Shown piece after piece: positions 24,259 to 31,263 of a stretch of 33,066 nt of DNA. Origin of the DNA: a virus; IMG/VR virus record IMGVR_UViG_3300043392_000025, positions 1 through 33,066 of that record. The stretch is one strand, 5' to 3'. Both the position numbers and the translations under genes were made by a program. The notes below the pieces were generated by a model. It saw only the letters and a program-made list of their open reading frames with translations. It was not told the DNA's origin and did not search any database. Position 1 is the first letter of the stretch; each line of letters starts with the position of its first letter.

Positions 24259-24485
24259 ATTTTTCGTTTAAGTCGTTGGACCACTGACACCAGGATCCCG
24301 GATCCAAATGCCACCAGTGTAATCTGTGAGTAAATCTCAGGAAGGAAAAACAAACCGATCGCCACCCAAACCGATAAACATGGCTCGCAGGTGAACGGCT
24401 TGAAATTAAGTCTTAGCATTTCCGGAAAAAAATTCTCGGACCAGTAGATCGTAAAAAAGATACTGGCTAAAATTGTTATGATCAT
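24255..24485 (-). CDS. Small membrane protein with CxxC
   Basis: A 76-residue protein. Segments at 1-15, about 37-50 and about 53-70 are hydrophobic. FTCEPCLSVWVAIGLF between them is like a motif found in small phage membrane proteins (CxxC followed by a membrane helix). Overlaps both neighbours by 4 bases. Could alter host membrane or surface; unknown. Confidence 0.65.
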   Translation of the reverse strand: MIITILASIFFTIYWSENFFPEMLRLNFKPFTCEPCLSVWVAIGLFFLPEIYSQITLVAFGSGILVSVVQRLKRKI

Positions 24486-25018
24486 TTGATTTTCTCTTTA
24501 ATTTTTCGAATGGTTCTGACCACTGACATGTAGGGGATCATAGTTTGCCTCTCGACCTCTTTGTAGTTGTATCCGAGGTCAATGTATGTGTCAAGTAGTT
24601 TTGATTCATACCAGGTCAAATTTGACCGGTTCTCATCGACTCTGTCAAATGCCTCCTCTCTTTGGATCACCAGGTCAATCTGATCCAGTTCAGTCAAATA
24701 GTCAGGATGGACAGAGTCAGGTCCTGCGATGATCCCACTTTCAACATATGACACATTAAACGCATGCGATCTGAAATTCTTAAAAAAGGGCTGATTTGCT
24801 TTTGTCGAGTTGATCATGTTCATCATGGCCCTGATCAGATAAAAACGCAGTGCGTTGTTTTCGTGTAGTAGCCAGAATTTTTCATCTGGCAACTGACACA
24901 GACTGATAAACATTTCCTGTCGTAGATCATCCTGGATCTCCACCGGTCGCATCTTCTTGATCGCTTTGGCGATCTCCTTGCATTGATACAAGGATTCGAT
25001 GATCTTGGACCTATCCAT
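24482..25018 (-). CDS. Sigma-like transcription regulator
   Basis: 178 residues or so from the ATG at 25018; the frame can start six codons earlier. Residues in the first half, IQDDLRQEMFISLCQL, resemble sigma-70 region 2. The C-terminal 50 residues (WYESKLLDTYIDLGYNYKEV, then TMIPYMSVVRTIRKIKEKIK) form a helix-turn-helix typical of region 4 or ArpU-like late regulators. Its position just before the late block suggests a switch from early to late transcription. The gene overlaps the DUF3310 stop by 8 bases. Confidence 0.65.
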   Translation of the reverse strand: MDRSKIIESLYQCKEIAKAIKKMRPVEIQDDLRQEMFISLCQLPDEKFWLLHENNALRFYLIRAMMNMINSTKANQPFFKNFRSHAFNVSYVESGIIAGPDSVHPDYLTELDQIDLVIQREEAFDRVDENRSNLTWYESKLLDTYIDLGYNYKEVERQTMIPYMSVVRTIRKIKEKIK

Positions 25019-25355
25019 TTTTGATCTCTCTTTCAAGATACCAGATCGCCTTCCTTAGATCCTCGATCCGGTTCCATTTCTTTCCTGATCTTAGGATGTA
25101 CTTGGTCGCATTCCCCAGATTAAAATTCAAGTCAAATGACTCGATCACATCGATTGACTCGATGCCGTTCTTTGACATGTAATGACTTGGTTTGTTTACG
25201 GGATCATGATCGACCGCCTGCGTTGAATACTCTTCGCAGATCTTAGGTTCTGGATCTGGCGTAGTTACGATTTGATCATCCCATACGGCCTCCACTTTTA
25301 ACGGAATTTCATCCAGGTCGATCGAGTGATCATCTAAAATCTTTGTTGTTGTCAT
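25011..25355 (-). CDS. DUF3310-family protein
   Basis: A 114-residue protein. The last 65 residues match the DUF3310 signature: DPVNKPSHYMSKNGIESIDV, LGNATKYILRSG, and DLRKAIWYLEREI. This small helical family is widespread in phages, sometimes labelled nucleotide kinase-like, but its function is unproven. The first 50 residues are acidic and variable. Start codon ATG is directly preceded by TTTAACCC. Confidence 0.8.
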   Translation of the reverse strand: MTTTKILDDHSIDLDEIPLKVEAVWDDQIVTTPDPEPKICEEYSTQAVDHDPVNKPSHYMSKNGIESIDVIESFDLNFNLGNATKYILRSGKKWNRIEDLRKAIWYLEREIKNG

Positions 25356-25457
25356 GGGTTAAATATTTTAGTTAAAATTTGATGTCTTTCCATCAGCCAT
25401 ACTATTTCTATACTACCCATTAAAACAGTAAAACATTGAGCATTTCTGCTATTTGTG
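25356..25457. other. Short intergenic stretch between tRNA-like gene and DUF3310
   Basis: About 100 bases with no gene. It holds the TTTAACCC motif at 25356-25363 next to the DUF3310 start and A/T-rich sequence; no hairpin or good TAnnTTTG box was seen. Confidence 0.5.
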
Positions 25458-25569
25458 TAGTCAGGATAGGATTCGAACCTATTCAGAGCATTAGGCCCAG
25501 TTTCTGAATTAAATCATATTAATGCCTAAACTTCAACATCTCTACGTTTACCAATTCCGCCACCTGACT
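25458..25569 (-). tRNA. tRNA-Leu-like gene with abnormal central region
   Basis: Acceptor arms AGTCAGG/CCTGACT pair perfectly (7 bp). The D arm GGCGGAATTGGTAAACG is typical of tRNA-Leu, and the T arm ATAGG-TTCGAAT-CCTAT is perfect. The gene is about 112 bases, against about 85 for a normal tRNA-Leu. The expected anticodon stem does not pair well, so no anticodon can be called safely. The extra bases contain a GCATTA/TAATGC stem and an AGTTT/AAACT stem that could form an overlong variable arm. CCA is not encoded. A degenerate or unusually structured tRNA. Confidence 0.6.
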
Positions 25570-25630
25570 ATTAATCACTAATTTAATACATAAACCCGTG
25601 ATTATCACAAAGTTTACAAATTAAAATCGA

Positions 25631-25987
25631 TTAATCCAAATCTACACCATAGGATTTGATAAGAATCTCAAACTGAGTCTTAAAGGTTTCCCGTTTTACC
25701 GGATCCAGTCGTTCGATCTTGAATGCCATTTCGTAAAATTCAAGCATAGCGATCGAGGCATCTGCGTAGGCTCCGGCCAACATCATCCCATCCTCGGGCC
25801 AGTCCTGACTTGGGCACATCATTTTTATCGTTCCTCTTAGTGCGGTCATGAGATCCTTGGTCCGGTTCTTAATGATCTGTTTGTTCATTGGGCTCCCTTC
25901 CCACTCATCCTCTGTCAGCGTGTACAGAGTTTGGACCATGGTCATATAGGTCAGCATTTTGTCAATATCTTTTTGAGTTACTTTCAT
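25631..25987 (-). CDS. Hypothetical early protein, 118 residues
   Basis: Not recognised. A helical, Met-rich soluble protein (MKVTQKDIDKMLTYMTMVQT and so on). The start has a TTTAACCC motif 12 bases upstream of the ATG and lies just downstream of the 11-bp tandem repeats. Early-gene context only. Confidence 0.75.
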   Translation of the reverse strand: MKVTQKDIDKMLTYMTMVQTLYTLTEDEWEGSPMNKQIIKNRTKDLMTALRGTIKMMCPSQDWPEDGMMLAGAYADASIAMLEFYEMAFKIERLDPVKRETFKTQFEILIKSYGVDLD

Positions 25988-26048
25988 CTGATTTCTTATG
26001 GGTTAAATACTTAAAAATATCCTTCGAACCGACCTCAGACATTGCCTT

Positions 26049-26081
26049 AACTTAGTCGGAACTTAGTCGGAACTTAGTCGG
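26049..26081. repeat. Three tandem copies of an 11-bp unit
   Basis: AACTTAGTCGG occurs three times in perfect head-to-tail order at 26049-26059, 26060-26070 and 26071-26081. The array spans the stop codon of the gene at 26063 and lies upstream of the 25631-25987 gene. Direct repeats of this kind can be protein-binding iterons or replication slippage products; no replication gene is adjacent. Confidence 0.85.
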
Positions 26082-26290
26082 TCCTTTAATTCTTTTACTC
26101 TCCGAAATGCCATCTTTCGATCGCCTGGTGATCCATGGATGATCCTCTCCCTGGATGTTTCCAGGAAGAGTTTCAGGTCCACAATTTTTTCGCCTGGTCT
26201 AAAATCCAAACCAGTCCCGGATTCGATCCCAGAATCCAATCGGTTTTGGATCCATGAAATCGCTTTCAAGTGATTTTCTGATAACTTCAT
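26063..26290 (-). CDS. Small hypothetical protein, 75 residues
   Basis: Not recognised. Basic helical protein, MKLSENHLKAISWIQNRLDS to RRVKELKDRLSSD. I prefer the ATG at 26290; the frame can also begin at 26338. It overlaps the preceding gene by 92 bases in another frame. The last codons are made of the 11-bp tandem repeat, so its C-terminal residues may vary with repeat number. Confidence 0.6.
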   Translation of the reverse strand: MKLSENHLKAISWIQNRLDSGIESGTGLDFRPGEKIVDLKLFLETSRERIIHGSPGDRKMAFRRVKELKDRLSSD

Positions 26291-26576
26291 CGTACCATGT
26301 TGAATGGATTGACTGATCTGGCTCCCAGGTTGTGACATCTTTGTAAATCTTTTTAGCTTGTTCTAACTCTTTTAAACTTATTTGACCATTTAACATCTTG
26401 CAGTCAAATCGATCAAACTCTCCACCGAAAACTACCAGGACATAGTAGTCCTTTTCAAATTTACGATCGAGAGAAAATTTGAGATCATCACATAGACTTT
26501 CATCGATCAATGGAAACTTAAATACTAAAACCGGTTTCACTCCCGAAACCTGGTTCACACTCTGCTTTTTATTCAT
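26199..26576 (-). CDS. Hypothetical early protein, 125 residues
   Basis: Not recognised. An acidic start gives way to a strand-helix mix with YYVLVVFGGEFDRF and a Trp/Asp-rich C-terminus (GFWDRIRDWFGF) that could be an amphipathic or protein-binding tail. It overlaps the VRR-NUC gene by 4 bases, so the two are coupled. Confidence 0.7.
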   Translation of the reverse strand: MNKKQSVNQVSGVKPVLVFKFPLIDESLCDDLKFSLDRKFEKDYYVLVVFGGEFDRFDCKMLNGQISLKELEQAKKIYKDVTTWEPDQSIHSTWYDEVIRKSLESDFMDPKPIGFWDRIRDWFGF

Positions 26577-26920
26577 ATCTTATTTTTTTTGTAATCATTA
26601 AAAGTCTGGATCATATCATCAATGGATCTAACCAGGACATACGCATAATTCCAGGTTTTACATTTTACCTCAAAACCTTTCTGGCTTTCAGATTGCGTAC
26701 CAGTTGCGGTCTTTACCTCGACAAATAGTCCGTTCCAGTTTGCGTTCGGGATCATGATAAATAAATCCGCCACCCCTGCCTTGACACCCTCGGCCTTCAA
26801 TTTTCTGGCGACACCTCGATGTCGTTGGCCCCCGTTTGGTACTGCAAAATATGGGGCATGCATTAGGTCCAAATAATTTACAATAACTTTCTGGATTTCG
26901 TGTTCCTCTTGTGATCTCAT
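26573..26920 (-). CDS. VRR-NUC domain nuclease
   Basis: A 115-residue protein that is almost exactly one VRR-NUC domain: E-x-x-IQ at the start, PNGGQRHRG, then the catalytic D52 (GVKAGVADLFI) and E68-V-K70 (LFVEVK), and a downstream Gln. The family are restriction-like PD-(D/E)xK nucleases, often Holliday junction or branched-DNA resolvases. In a phage it probably helps resolve recombination or replication intermediates. It overlaps both neighbours by 4 bases. Confidence 0.9.
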   Translation of the reverse strand: MRSQEEHEIQKVIVNYLDLMHAPYFAVPNGGQRHRGVARKLKAEGVKAGVADLFIMIPNANWNGLFVEVKTATGTQSESQKGFEVKCKTWNYAYVLVRSIDDMIQTFNDYKKNKI

Positions 26921-27213
26921 CGCCTTCTTATTTTAGTTTCAATGTCCGCCAGAGTGATCAGCCTTTCGGTCCCTTTCTGCATGTTGCGAATGTACCTTGA
27001 CCGATCAGCCGGTGACAAATTGTAAAACCCCAGTCTGGATCTGTACACCCTGGATCTGCGACCGCAATGATCGCAGGACCAGTGCAGACTTTGCTTTCCT
27101 TTGAATGCCTCAAACATCTGATCGATCCCTTTGATGTCATTCTCGTGATCACACCAATAACAAACCAGGTTGTGACTGGTCCGGATGTTTCCTTGTAGTT
27201 TTTTAGCGATCAT
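26917..27213 (-). CDS. Zinc-ribbon protein
   Basis: A 98-residue basic protein. C18-x-x-C21 and C47-x-x-C50 form a likely zinc ribbon (LVCYWCDHE, WSCDHCGRR), followed by an Arg-rich helical tail. Coupled to the nuclease gene by a 4-base overlap. May bind nucleic acid and serve as a partner of the nuclease. Confidence 0.75.
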   Translation of the reverse strand: MIAKKLQGNIRTSHNLVCYWCDHENDIKGIDQMFEAFKGKQSLHWSCDHCGRRSRVYRSRLGFYNLSPADRSRYIRNMQKGTERLITLADIETKIRRR

Positions 27214-27218
27214 TGTAT

Positions 27219-27407
27219 TTAATTTATTACTATTCCGGTTGAATTGATTGGAAATTTTGCAATTACGCTTCCTTGGGCATTCAATTCTGAATAAAAAAGA
27301 TATAAGGAATTAAATGTTACTACTGACATTGCATTAATTTCTATGACTTGTCCGCCAAAATAAATTGTTGCAAATGATTTTTTTTTGGGTATTGGTATGT
27401 ATGGCAT
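27219..27407 (-). CDS. Small hypothetical protein, 62 residues
   Basis: Not recognised. A beta-rich sequence (KKKSFATIYFGGQVIEINAM...) with no obvious motif or signal. The DNA has no GATC and is A/T-rich. It lies between a membrane/secreted protein and the zinc-ribbon protein. Confidence 0.6.
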   Translation of the reverse strand: MPYIPIPKKKSFATIYFGGQVIEINAMSVVTFNSLYLFYSELNAQGSVIAKFPINSTGIVIN

Positions 27408-27410
27408 AAT

Positions 27411-27632
27411 TTAGTTTTTATTGTATGTCTGTTTAAATCTTACATTTAAGATGCCCAAATGATCCACCCAGGTAGAATCTACCACCTCGCTGAAATCATC
27501 GCCACCATCGAAAGAAATGGGGCCAATTTTTTGATGTGGCACCAGTTCGGGAACATTACTATTTTTGATTAGTGAGCAATTAAGACCGATCACACCAGTG
27601 GCGATCATCGTAAAAATCAGGATCCTTCTCAT
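27411..27632 (-). CDS. Small exported or membrane-anchored protein
   Basis: A 73-residue protein with an N-terminal hydrophobic stretch (IFTMIATGVIGL) ending in NCS; the cysteine could be a lipoprotein site but the lipobox is poor. The remaining 50 residues are soluble and acidic. The ATG overlaps the methyltransferase stop by one base (TAATG) and has TTAACCC seven bases upstream. Confidence 0.6.
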   Translation of the reverse strand: MRRILIFTMIATGVIGLNCSLIKNSNVPELVPHQKIGPISFDGGDDFSEVVDSTWVDHLGILNVRFKQTYNKN

Positions 27633-28259
27633 TAAAATAGGGTTAATTGTTGAATGTGCTGTTGAAATCTTTTCTCGCTTGCATCAAAATAGTCTTTGTC
27701 GAGTTCAAATCCGGTGAACTCGAATCCCATATCATACGATGCAATCCGTGAACTACCTGATCCCAAATGGGTATCAATTATTTTATCGCCTTGATTAGCA
27801 TATTTGCCTAAAATCCATTTATATAAACTAATTGGCTTTTGAGTTGGATGAATTCTATTTAATTGATTAGGAGTTTTATCAAATTTTTTTTGCACTCGAA
27901 TTAAAACTTGTCCAAGCCAATTCAAATTGTGCAAAAGTAACATCTTCGCTGAATCCTTTATCCCACATTAACCAACAAGGTGATGGATTTAAAAACTCAG
28001 TCATATAATTCCCTCCCCATATAATTTGATTTTTACTAACCCTTTTTAATTCATCAAAATAATTTTTACTTGGAATGCAAGAATCATTTCCAGCAAATTT
28101 ATGATAATCACTTTTTTTATCACCCTTTCTCCTACCCATTGAAATATTAATATTAATCCCGTAAGGTGGATCGACAATCGCCAATTCAAAATATTTGTCT
28201 GGATATTGCTTCATCCCCTCAATGCAATCCATGTTGAAAATTTCTGATTTTGTTCTCAT
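27632..28259 (-). pseudogene. DNA adenine methyltransferase interrupted at an A8 tract
   Basis: Two reading frames together make one methyltransferase. The 5' part (27879-28259) has the catalytic DPPYG near residue 30. The 3' part (27632-27943) has HPTQKPISLY and the SAM-binding motif DTHLGSGSSRIA near the end, giving the DPPY-first order of this class. The frames meet at a run of eight A residues (minus strand); removing one A would join GCA AAA AAA to TTT GAT and give a 208-residue enzyme. It is therefore disrupted here, or restored by +1 slippage, transcript slippage or a variant with seven A. DNA is A/T-rich with almost no GATC, suggesting recent gain. Confidence 0.75.
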
Positions 28260-28672
28260 TTCTTGTGCGGGTTTTCGGTTGTCATTTCAATACCTCCTGC
28301 CACATATTCTGTCGTATATGGTGAATCAGAAACATAGTATGTATTTCCTTCCTTCTTTAAAAAATGACCAATCACCCATTGACTTGGAAATTCTCCCCTT
28401 ACCCACACCACATCACCAACCTCAGGCAAGACCTCAGGTCGTTCCTGGGAAAAACCATTGAAAGTGTATTCTGTGAAAGACAATGATTGTACTGAACCAA
28501 TGAAATCCCTTCCATCAAAAGTGTATGAATGCTCTCTTTGCTCCTCATTTAAAAATCTAACAATAACCGGATATAGGTTTACATTTGTACTTCCTACTCC
28601 AATAACGCATCCCCATCCTCTACGAATGTCAAATACATTGTCGCCTAATTTAAAATTTGTTTCATTTCTCAT
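28256..28672 (-). CDS. Hypothetical protein, 138 residues
   Basis: Not recognised. Starting at the ATG at 28672 (4-base overlap with the gene before it), it has two similar strand-rich parts, KLGDNVFDIRRGWGCVIGVG and EVGDVVWVRGEFPSQWVIGH, which look like repeated small beta-barrel (KOW/SH3-like) units. The longer frame from 28765 is probably not used. It overlaps the methyltransferase start by 4 bases. No GATC occurs in its DNA. Confidence 0.7.
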   Translation of the reverse strand: MRNETNFKLGDNVFDIRRGWGCVIGVGSTNVNLYPVIVRFLNEEQREHSYTFDGRDFIGSVQSLSFTEYTFNGFSQERPEVLPEVGDVVWVRGEFPSQWVIGHFLKKEGNTYYVSDSPYTTEYVAGGIEMTTENPHKK

Positions 28673-29472
28673 TTTTCTATTGGGTTTATGTTTCCATCCG
28701 GATCCACACGGACTCCGAAATCGACTAATTCTTGAATAAATTTTTTGTACGCCTCCGCCTTGCATAGGCGATCGAGTTCTATTGGATCAATGATCTTGAT
28801 AAACTTTCCAGTGATCTCCATTCTGATCTCATCGTTTGGTGCCCAGATCTTAAAGTAGCGGATAAACTCGTAACACTTCGACAGACCTGGATCATACCAT
28901 TTGAAATCTGGTCCCTGGGATTCGAGTGAGTCAGCGTAATCGTTCGCCAGTTTGATCGCAGTGGCTTTGAGTTCTTGATCGTTCGGCTTTGGTTTTGTTG
29001 GATCCTCGACTCTCGCCAGTAAAACCTTGGACCTCACCTCTTCCCTTTCCTCACGATAGCATTTGATCCACATGATAAAATTTGAAGAGTTGAAAAATAC
29101 CTGGGAGGCTTTCCCTAAATATTCGCCACCAATCCCTCGCCTCACGGCATTCATTATGTCCTCCTGGGTTAATCCTTTAAACTGCGAGAGATCATCAGCC
29201 AGACTCAAAATCTGGACTTTTTCCTCGGATGCGTTTTCAGTGCGGAGGCCAAGTTTAATTTTGACAAATGACCAGACTTTCGATGCGATCTTGATTTTGT
29301 CCTCCTCCCCCATCTCCTTGATCATGGTCCCAAGGCTTGCCTGGTATATTTGTAGTTCGGTAGGGGATAGGCTCCGGATCGCTTCCTGGTGAGATTGGAA
29401 GATCTGGACATCGTTTGCCTTGTGATCAGTAACTTTCGAACGGGTTGTGGAAATTTCCATCTTGAATGTCAT
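28669..29472 (-). CDS. Hypothetical replication-block protein
   Basis: A 267-residue, mostly helical protein. TELQIYQASLGTMIKEMGEE and LTQEDIMNAVRRGIGGEYLG are characteristic, as is a coil-rich charged middle. It lies directly after, and overlaps by 47 bases, the replication initiator-like gene, so a helper such as a helicase loader or primosome component is possible. No Walker motif seen; assignment is by context only. Confidence 0.7.
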   Translation of the reverse strand: MTFKMEISTTRSKVTDHKANDVQIFQSHQEAIRSLSPTELQIYQASLGTMIKEMGEEDKIKIASKVWSFVKIKLGLRTENASEEKVQILSLADDLSQFKGLTQEDIMNAVRRGIGGEYLGKASQVFFNSSNFIMWIKCYREEREEVRSKVLLARVEDPTKPKPNDQELKATAIKLANDYADSLESQGPDFKWYDPGLSKCYEFIRYFKIWAPNDEIRMEITGKFIKIIDPIELDRLCKAEAYKKFIQELVDFGVRVDPDGNINPIEK

Positions 29473-30190
29473 TTATGAGGTCGGTTGTCGCTGAGGTGAT
29501 GTTCTCGATCCCTGCTTGAATTTTTCCTCTGGTTTGTAACGGGTTTGCTTGTGTGATCTTTTCCTCAAAGAGTCCGGACCAGTTGTTTGAGATTGACCTT
29601 TCGATCGACTTTTCGAGTTCAATGTCGGAATAATTTGCCCACTTGTCAATCAAAACTTTTTTACCGGTTTCGGTGTAGGTATTTTTTTTCTCTCGCTTAT
29701 AAGCAAACCATCTCTCGAATAATTGATCCCTAAAAGAAAGCACCGCAGGTGCCACACTTATCTCTTTTACTTTACTTTCCTTTTCTTTCTTTTCCTTTCC
29801 TTTACTTTGTTGAACGGCCGTTGAACGATCGTTCAGTTTCCGTGCCTCGGCTGATCGCTGACCGGCCAACTTCCGTTGCTCCTTCATGCGGAAATATGGT
29901 TCCAGGTAGATCAATAACCTGGGCGAAAAAAACTGCTGATCCTGATCAATGTCAAACAGATCGTACCTGGTGATCACCGCCTGAATCTTTTGATCTGAGG
30001 TCCCAAATTCATCGGCCAGTAGATCCACATCCTCCATCGGATAGCGGAGGTCATGTTGCTCTCTTAATGTTTCCAGGAGCATGAAATAAATTCCATATCC
30101 TTCGAGTCCCAATTCTCTACGCAGTCGGCGGATCTTGCGATCATGCCTTGCGTTGCAGAAATGCGGGAAATAAAATGATTCTTTTTCCAT
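29426..30190 (-). CDS. Replication protein with Lin1244/Lin1753-like N-terminal domain
   Basis: A 254-residue protein. Residues 1-95 (FYFPHFCNARHDRKIRRLRR, GYGIYFMLLETLREQHDLRY, LADEFGTSDQKI) match the Lin1244/Lin1753 or DUF4373 domain, a winged-helix fold common in phage replication initiators. A basic linker (KGKEKKEKESKVKEI) leads to a C-terminal helical domain. Likely opens or marks the phage origin, recruiting host helicase. The leader upstream can form a pseudoknot and the ATG is preceded by TTTAACCC, hinting at controlled translation. Confidence 0.8.
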   Translation of the reverse strand: MEKESFYFPHFCNARHDRKIRRLRRELGLEGYGIYFMLLETLREQHDLRYPMEDVDLLADEFGTSDQKIQAVITRYDLFDIDQDQQFFSPRLLIYLEPYFRMKEQRKLAGQRSAEARKLNDRSTAVQQSKGKEKKEKESKVKEISVAPAVLSFRDQLFERWFAYKREKKNTYTETGKKVLIDKWANYSDIELEKSIERSISNNWSGLFEEKITQANPLQTRGKIQAGIENITSATTDLINDIQDGNFHNPFESY

Positions 30191-30203
30191 GGGTTAAAAA
30201 TAA

Positions 30204-30273
30204 AGCCGGCAATGCGTAGGAGTGCAAAACCGGCTCGTAAACTAAACCAACTAAACCAGTCCCAGGCTCCTAC
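30204..30273 (-). promoter_or_regulatory. Candidate RNA pseudoknot in the leader of the replication gene
   Basis: On the minus strand, a 7-base arm GTAGGAG (30273-30267) pairs with CTCCTAC (30222-30216). A 6-base arm AGCCGG (30235-30230) pairs with CCGGCT (30209-30204). The two helices interleave, which is the H-type pseudoknot order, and the second helix ends 13 bases before the start codon at 30190. Between the first arms lie two copies of TGGTTTAGT. A translational operator or small-ligand switch is possible. Confidence 0.5.
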
Positions 30274-30281
30274 CCCAGGGA

Positions 30282-30572
30282 TCAGTTGTTTCCCAAATTA
30301 CGGAATTTCTCCCGTGATCTGCAAGTTCTTTTTTCAAAAACTCCCTCGTGTTCCGGAAATTCTATCTCAAACAATCTCGCCAGGTCGGCGGTGTAGTTAT
30401 TATTCACCTTGTACTTGCCGACCTTTGAGATCTTTGATTCCCACCGGATCCGTTCAGCGATCATCTTAGATCCGATCCTGGTATGTCCTGCCTGGATCAG
30501 TTGCAGTGCGAAGGTCTTGAATGCCTCATAGACCTCCGGGTTTGCCTTGTGGTAGTCTATAAATCTCTGCAT
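30282..30572 (-). CDS. Hypothetical early protein, 96 residues
   Basis: Not identified. IDYHKANPEVYEAFKTFALQ, GSKMIAERIRWESKI and NNNYTADLARLFEIEFP make a compact helical protein that I recall seeing in many Bacteroidetes phage early regions, without a known role. It overlaps the preceding small gene by 16 bases. Confidence 0.75.
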   Translation of the reverse strand: MQRFIDYHKANPEVYEAFKTFALQLIQAGHTRIGSKMIAERIRWESKISKVGKYKVNNNYTADLARLFEIEFPEHEGVFEKRTCRSREKFRNLGNN

Positions 30573-30763
30573 TTCAACTGAACATTGTTCTTTCTAAAAA
30601 TACGATGAACCTCAGCCATTACCTGGTCATTCTTGATCTTGCCGTAAACGATCGACTGGATGTTTGTGGCCTTCCATTCACGGGCCGAAAATGGCTTGAT
30701 CCCTTTCTTATTTAATGAGTCAGCTACCTCCTGATAAAGTGAAATTTTTCGTGCTCTTGACAT
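30557..30763 (-). CDS. Small basic protein, 68 residues, possible HTH
   Basis: From the ATG at 30763: MSRARKISLYQEVADSLNKK, then PFSAREWKATNIQSIVYGKI. The helix pattern suggests a small DNA-binding protein. The frame can be extended upstream to 30823 but that part lies inside the previous gene. Overlap or near contact with both neighbours supports it being real. Confidence 0.65.
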   Translation of the reverse strand: MSRARKISLYQEVADSLNKKGIKPFSAREWKATNIQSIVYGKIKNDQVMAEVHRIFRKNNVQLKCRDL

Positions 30764-30764
30764 A

Positions 30765-31262
30765 CTATGAAATTGTTTTTTTGATGGATGTGGTTGATGT
30801 TTTAACTGGTGGATAATACTCAAATGATTCTCCGGTTTCTGGATCCACCTGGACCATCACCTCTTTGAGTGTTTTACATAACGCCTCCACCCGTTTCTGA
30901 TCCTCACGGATCGAGTCGATTTGATCCTGGTAGTCCTGCCACTTCTTGGTCGCAGAAAAATCGTATCTTGTCCCTACCTCTGCCACCTGCAATGAAACCC
31001 CGTGGATCGAGAATTTTTCCTTGCCATACTTCTCGACCTCAGACACACACTTGTCTTTCATGGCCTTTTCAAGTTCAGCAAATAATAGCTGATACTTGGC
31101 AGATACCGCCAGGATCCTGGTGATGTCATGTCCATTCTCTGCGTAAAACTCTGACATCATCTGGGCCAGGTTTACCAGGTCCGCCTTAGGCAGATCCTGG
31201 ATTTGATTCTTTTCAAATATGCGGACATTGAAATCGAATCCGCTTTGTGATGTTAATTCCAT
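30765..31262 (-). CDS. Hypothetical early protein, 165 residues
   Basis: Mostly helical with a coiled coil in the second half (DYQDQIDSIREDQKRVEALC). The middle (KEKFSIHGVSLQVAEVGTRY) looks like a small beta element. Its place between the SSB-like gene and the replication gene suggests a DNA recombination or replication role, perhaps a nuclease-inhibitor or recombinase helper. Unproven. Confidence 0.75.
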   Translation of the reverse strand: MELTSQSGFDFNVRIFEKNQIQDLPKADLVNLAQMMSEFYAENGHDITRILAVSAKYQLLFAELEKAMKDKCVSEVEKYGKEKFSIHGVSLQVAEVGTRYDFSATKKWQDYQDQIDSIREDQKRVEALCKTLKEVMVQVDPETGESFEYYPPVKTSTTSIKKTIS

Positions 31263-31263
31263 A

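Noticed and set aside
25458-25569. Group I intron in a tRNA-Leu gene
   Set aside because: The surplus is only about 27 bases, much too short for a group I intron.
27632-27943. Independent 103-residue gene starting MLLLHN
   Set aside because: Its N-terminus is an out-of-frame reading of the methyltransferase; homology-like motifs begin only after the A8 tract.
28256-28765. Longer N-terminus (MQGGGVQ...) for the 138-residue protein
   Set aside because: It lies inside the preceding gene; the ATG at 28672 gives the usual 4-base overlap.
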